Below are positions 5,634-9,203 of a DNA stretch of 9,203 nucleotides, piece by piece. Numbering within the stretch: the first letter of the stretch is position 1; each line of letters starts with the position of its first letter. The DNA comes from Cryomorphaceae bacterium (GTDB lineage Bacteria; Bacteroidota; Bacteroidia; Flavobacteriales; Schleiferiaceae). The notes beneath the pieces are model-generated. The model saw only the letters and a program-made list of their open reading frames with translations. It was not told where the DNA came from and did no database searches. Location of the stretch: the NCBI GenBank assembly GCA_003445735.1, contig DMCR01000008.1:1-9203 (forward strand), given 5' to 3'. The position numbers and the translations under genes were made by a program.

Positions 5634-7634
5634 ATGGCATTAGATTCTAAGATTCCAGCAGGCCCATTAGGCGAGAAGTGGACAAAACATAAAGGCGAGA
5701 TACCATTGGTATCGCCTGCAAACAAAAGATTAATTGATGTAATCGTAGTAGGCACGGGTCTTGCCGGTTCTTCTGCAGCGGCTTCATTGGCTGAGATGGG
5801 CTACAACGTGAAAGCATTCTGTTTCCAGGATTCTCCGCGTCGTGCACACTCTATCGCAGCACAAGGAGGAATCAACGCAGCGAAAAACTACCAGAACGAT
5901 GGTGATTCGGTCTACCGTCTGTTCTACGATACGATCAAAGGTGGTGATTACCGTTCAAGAGAGGCCAACGTGCACCGTTTGGCTGAGGTAAGCCGCAATA
6001 TTATTGACCAGTGTGTGGCTCAAGGTGTTCCTTTTGCACGCGACTATGGTGGTTTGCTAGACAATCGTTCTTTCGGTGGTGTACAGGTAAGCCGCACGTT
6101 CTATGCCAAAGGTCAGACAGGCCAACAATTGCTTTTGGGTGCGTACTCTGCATTGAACCGTCAGATCGCTAAAGGTCGTGTGAAGATGTATGCACGTCAC
6201 GAGATGCAAGAGCTTGTTGTCGTGGACGGCAAAGCTCGTGGTATCATCGCGAAGAACCTGGTGACAGGAGAATTCGAGCGCCACAGTGCTCACGCAGTAC
6301 TTCTGTGTACGGGTGGGTACGGCAATGTCTTCTTCCTATCCACAAACGCGATGGGATCGAACGTAACCGCTGCTTGGAAAGCACATCGTAAAGGGGCCTA
6401 CATGGCAAACCCATGTTTCACACAGATTCACCCAACCTGCATTCCAGTAAGTGGCGAGAACCAAAGTAAACTGACTTTGATGTCAGAGTCGTTGCGTAAT
6501 GATGGTCGTATTTGGGTTCCTGCGAAAAAGGAAGATGCTGAAGCCATTCGTGGGGGTAAACTACATCCGAACGATATCGCAGAAGAAAACAGAGATTACT
6601 ACCTAGAGCGTCGCTACCCGGCCTTCGGTAACCTTGTGCCTCGTGATGTTGCCTCGCGTGCAGCGAAAGAACGTTGTGATGCAGGCTATGGTGTAAATAA
6701 GACTGGGGAAGCGGTATACCTCGATTTTGCTGCAGCCATCATGCGCTACGGTGCCGAACAAGCCCATGTGAAAGGGATGAAGAACCCATCAGATAAGGAT
6801 ATCAAAGCATTAGGCGAGAAGGTCGTTGAAGCGAAATACGGTAACCTCTTCCAGATGTACGAAAAGATTACTGCATCTAACCCATACAAGGAGCCTATGA
6901 TGATTTACCCAGCAGTTCACTACACCATGGGTGGCCTTTGGGTAGATTACAATTTGATGACTTCAATCCCAGGTTGTTTTGCTTTAGGTGAGGCCAATTT
7001 CTCCGACCACGGTGCGAACCGTCTAGGTGCATCTGCATTGATGCAGGGTCTTGCGGACGGATACTTTGTTGCTCCCTACACGGTAGGTGAGTTCCTAAGC
7101 AAAGATATTCGTACTGGCGCTATTTCTACAGATTCTCTAGAATTTGAAGAAGCTGAAAAAGCAGTTCGTGAGCGTACAGATAAGTTCATCAATAATAACG
7201 GTACTAAATCTGTTGATTTCTTCCACAAGCGTCTTGGCAAGATCATGTGGAATGAAGTAGGTATGGCTCGTAATGAGAAAGGTTTGAAGCAAGCGATTGC
7301 TGATATCCAAGCGTTGCGTGAAGAGTTCTACGCTGATGTTCGTGTACTTGGTAGTGCAAACGGTATGAACCCAGAATTAGATAAGGCGGGTCGTGTGGCT
7401 GACCTTATCGAGCTCGGTGAGTTGATGGCTAAAGATGCATTAGAGCGCAAGGAAAGCTGTGGCGGTCACTTCCGTGAAGAGTACCAAAGTGAGGAAGGTG
7501 AAGCCCTTCGTGATGACGAAAACTTCACTTTTGTAAGTGCATGGGAGTTTACAGGTGTTCCTGCAGAAGCCAAATTGCATAAAGAAGAATTGACTTTCGA
7601 GAATGTTGAATTGAAGACTCGTTCTTACAAATAA
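5634..7634 (+). CDS. sdhA: Succinate dehydrogenase flavoprotein subunit
   Basis: Catalytic subunit of complex II, oxidising succinate to fumarate at a covalently bound FAD on the cytoplasmic side. I place the start at the ATG at 5634, giving 666 residues that begin MALDSKIPAGPLGEKW, the usual N-terminus in flavobacteria. An upstream TTG (5598) would add 12 residues lying inside sdhC and is unlikely. Residues 35-60 hold the FAD-binding dinucleotide fold (DVIVVGTGLAGSSAA). His72 in RRAHSIAAQGG is the expected covalent flavin attachment site. Active-site residues expected for the family are visible: His266 (TQIHPT), Arg337 (LVPRDVASRA), His429 (VHYTMGG) and Arg463 (GANRLGASAL). Residues from about 540 form the C-terminal helical domain. 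The length fits the long, Wolinella-like class. The gaps to sdhC (10 bp) and sdhB (8 bp) indicate one transcript. Confidence 0.97.
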   Translation: MALDSKIPAGPLGEKWTKHKGEIPLVSPANKRLIDVIVVGTGLAGSSAAASLAEMGYNVKAFCFQDSPRRAHSIAAQGGINAAKNYQNDGDSVYRLFYDTIKGGDYRSREANVHRLAEVSRNIIDQCVAQGVPFARDYGGLLDNRSFGGVQVSRTFYAKGQTGQQLLLGAYSALNRQIAKGRVKMYARHEMQELVVVDGKARGIIAKNLVTGEFERHSAHAVLLCTGGYGNVFFLSTNAMGSNVTAAWKAHRKGAYMANPCFTQIHPTCIPVSGENQSKLTLMSESLRNDGRIWVPAKKEDAEAIRGGKLHPNDIAEENRDYYLERRYPAFGNLVPRDVASRAAKERCDAGYGVNKTGEAVYLDFAAAIMRYGAEQAHVKGMKNPSDKDIKALGEKVVEAKYGNLFQMYEKITASNPYKEPMMIYPAVHYTMGGLWVDYNLMTSIPGCFALGEANFSDHGANRLGASALMQGLADGYFVAPYTVGEFLSKDIRTGAISTDSLEFEEAEKAVRERTDKFINNNGTKSVDFFHKRLGKIMWNEVGMARNEKGLKQAIADIQALREEFYADVRVLGSANGMNPELDKAGRVADLIELGELMAKDALERKESCGGHFREEYQSEEGEALRDDENFTFVSAWEFTGVPAEAKLHKEELTFENVELKTRSYK

Positions 7635-7642
7635 TTCAGACT

Positions 7643-8395
7643 ATGGATGTAACATTAAAGATCTGGAGACAAGCAGGCCCTGAAGCAAAGGGTGAAATGA
7701 AAACGTACCCTATTTCTGGGGTAGAGGAGGACATGAGCTTCCTCGAGATGCTCGATTACTTGAACGAGCAGTTGATCGACCAAGGCATTGAGCCGGTAGT
7801 GTTCGATCACGACTGTCGTGAAGGTATCTGTGGCATGTGTTCGCTATTTATCAATGGTGAAGCTCACGGACCAGGCCGTAAAATCACGACGTGCCAATTG
7901 CACATGCGTGAGTTTAAAAGTGGCGATACCATCTACATTGAGCCATTCCGTGCGAAGGCGTTCCCAATCATCAAAGATTTGATGGTAGACCGTTCTGCTT
8001 TTGACCGTATTCAGCGTGCCGGTGGTTTTATCTCAGTAAACACCTCTGGTAATACGATAGATGCGAATGCTATTCCTGTACCAAAGGAAAATGCAGATAA
8101 GGCTTTTGATGCAGCAACCTGTATCGGTTGTGGTGCCTGTGTAGCCACTTGTAAGAACTCTTCGGCAATGTTGTTCGCATCTGCGAAGATCAGCCAGTTC
8201 TCATTGCTTCCGCAAGGACAGCCTGAGGCAAAGGAGCGTGTATTGAATATGGTGAATCAAATGGACCTAGAAGGCTTTGGTAACTGCACCAATACCGGTG
8301 CTTGTGAGGTAGAATGTCCAAAGGGCATTTCCCTAGAAAACATCGCGCGTATGAACCGCGATTACCTATTCGCTTCACTGAGTAGCAACAAATAA
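7643..8395 (+). CDS. sdhB: Succinate dehydrogenase iron-sulphur subunit
   Basis: Carries electrons from SdhA FAD to SdhC haem through three clusters. In the 250-residue protein the N-terminal ferredoxin domain holds the [2Fe-2S] ligands Cys58, Cys63, Cys66 (DCREGICGMC) and Cys84 (TTC). The C-terminal domain has CIGCGACVATC (160-170) and CTNTGACEVECP (215-226). By analogy with E. coli SdhB, Cys160, Cys163, Cys166 and Cys225 bind [4Fe-4S], and Cys170, Cys215 and Cys221 bind [3Fe-4S]. All eleven ligands are present. Position 173, after the first cysteine group, is Ser rather than Pro. The ATG at 7643 lies 8 bp after sdhA in the same 'ACTATGG' context as the sdhA start, with no Shine-Dalgarno sequence. 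It is the last gene of the operon and ends 4 bp from the convergent lepA stop. Confidence 0.97.
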   Translation: MDVTLKIWRQAGPEAKGEMKTYPISGVEEDMSFLEMLDYLNEQLIDQGIEPVVFDHDCREGICGMCSLFINGEAHGPGRKITTCQLHMREFKSGDTIYIEPFRAKAFPIIKDLMVDRSAFDRIQRAGGFISVNTSGNTIDANAIPVPKENADKAFDAATCIGCGACVATCKNSSAMLFASAKISQFSLLPQGQPEAKERVLNMVNQMDLEGFGNCTNTGACEVECPKGISLENIARMNRDYLFASLSSNK

Positions 8396-8399
8396 GATC

Positions 8400-9203
8400 T
8401 TAATCGTTCAGCTTTAGAACCGCTAAAAAGGCGCTTTGAGGAATCTCAACATTACCAAGCTGGCGCATGCGTTTCTTACCCGCTTTTTGCTTTTCAAGAA
8501 GCTTGCGCTTACGTGAAATATCACCACCGTAACACTTCGCTGTAACGTCCTTACGCAATGCGCTCAAGGTTTCACGAGCGATGATTTTATTCCCAATAGC
8601 TGCTTGAATGGCAATCATAAACTGCTGTCTTGGAATTAGCTCCTTAAGCTTTAAACACATTTTTTTGCCAATATTGTATGCGTTGTCTTTGTGGATCAAC
8701 GCACTCAATGCATCTACAGGATCACCGTTTAGCATTACATCCACCTTAACAAGGACACTTTCACGGTACCCAATAGGGTGGTAGTCGAAAGAAGCATACC
8801 CTTTCGAAATGGTTTTCAATCGGTCGTAGAAATCAAATACAATTTCAGCGAGCGGCATATCAAAACTCAATTCTACACGGTCGCTAGTGAGGTAGGTCTG
8901 GTTGGTTAATTGGCCACGTTTACCAATGCATAAATTCATCACTGCGCCGACAAACTCTGCGCTGGTGATGATTTGTGCTTTGATGAACGGTTCTTCCATA
9001 TAATCCATTTTTGTTGGATCGGGGAAGTCGGTGGGGTTTTGTACCCAGATGGCTTTACCTGGATCCTTTTTCATGTAGGCTTTGTAGCTAACGTTTGGGA
9101 CCGTAGTAATTACGGTCATATTGAATTCGCGCTCGAGACGCTCTTGGATGATCTCCATGTGGAGCATGCCCAAGAATCCACAACGGAATCCGAAACCAAG
9201 TGC
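8400..9203 (-). CDS. lepA: Elongation factor 4 / LepA (partial, N-terminus off right edge)
   Basis: The frame is open to the right edge and gives the last 267 residues of a protein normally near 600. No start codon for this gene is in the window; the TTG and ATG near 9173 and 9167 are internal codons. LepA is a ribosome-bound GTPase related to EF-G, implicated in translation or initiation and ribosome assembly. The visible part begins in domain III (ALGFGFRCGFLGMLHMEII). Domain V follows at about residues 70-157 (EEPFIKAQIIT, MPLAEIVFDFYDRLK, SFDYHPIGYRES). The LepA-specific C-terminal domain spans about 158-267, with the basic segment CYGGDISRKRKLLEKQKAGK and the ending IPQSAFLAVLKL; it distinguishes LepA from EF-G and BipA. 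The GTPase domain lies outside the window. The stop is only four bases from the convergent sdhB stop. Confidence 0.97.
   Translation of the reverse strand, partial: ALGFGFRCGFLGMLHMEIIQERLEREFNMTVITTVPNVSYKAYMKKDPGKAIWVQNPTDFPDPTKMDYMEEPFIKAQIITSAEFVGAVMNLCIGKRGQLTNQTYLTSDRVELSFDMPLAEIVFDFYDRLKTISKGYASFDYHPIGYRESVLVKVDVMLNGDPVDALSALIHKDNAYNIGKKMCLKLKELIPRQQFMIAIQAAIGNKIIARETLSALRKDVTAKCYGGDISRKRKLLEKQKAGKKRMRQLGNVEIPQSAFLAVLKLND

Overview
The window reads as ordinary chromosomal DNA from a member of the Bacteroidota, most likely of the flavobacterial lineage. Four points support this. The succinate dehydrogenase operon has the order sdhC-sdhA-sdhB with a single five-helix, di-haem-type SdhC, and SdhA starts with the N-terminus typical of flavobacterial homologues. 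The genes lack Shine-Dalgarno sequences. Two intergenic regions carry exact matches to the Bacteroidota -7 promoter element TAnnTTTG. The first gene encodes a membrane protein with paired HU-like (CCDC81-type) domains, a family characteristic of this phylum. GC content looks mid-range and even, and I see no insertion sequence, integrase, tRNA, rRNA or CRISPR array.

Layout from left to right. Positions 1-682 (minus) hold the 5' part of a gene for a HU-CCDC81-type membrane protein; it runs off the left edge. Positions 683-1301 have no intact gene. They hold a short plus-strand stretch resembling a decayed winged-helix protein, a lone DnaA-box-like pair, and the gdhA promoter. gdhA (1302-2654, plus) encodes NADP-type glutamate dehydrogenase and ends at an intrinsic terminator shared with the convergent gene. 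An alpha/beta hydrolase (2717-3511) and an Xaa-Pro aminopeptidase (3511-4800) form a two-gene minus-strand operon whose stop and start codons overlap by one base. The 127-bp divergent region (4801-4927) holds the sdhC promoter, with a perfect 16-bp palindrome lying between its -33 and -7 elements. sdhC, sdhA and sdhB (4928-8395, plus) form a tight operon. The 3' part of lepA (8400-9203, minus) converges on sdhB with only four bases between the stop codons and runs off the right edge.

The genes are mainly core metabolism. GdhA links 2-oxoglutarate to ammonium assimilation, and SdhCAB oxidises succinate in the TCA cycle and passes electrons to menaquinone. The peptidase releases N-terminal residues before proline. 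LepA (EF4) is a translational GTPase. I do not see a new multi-gene system. The most useful leads are the operator-like palindrome inside the sdh promoter, the decayed region at 683-1301, and the HU-domain membrane protein at the left edge.
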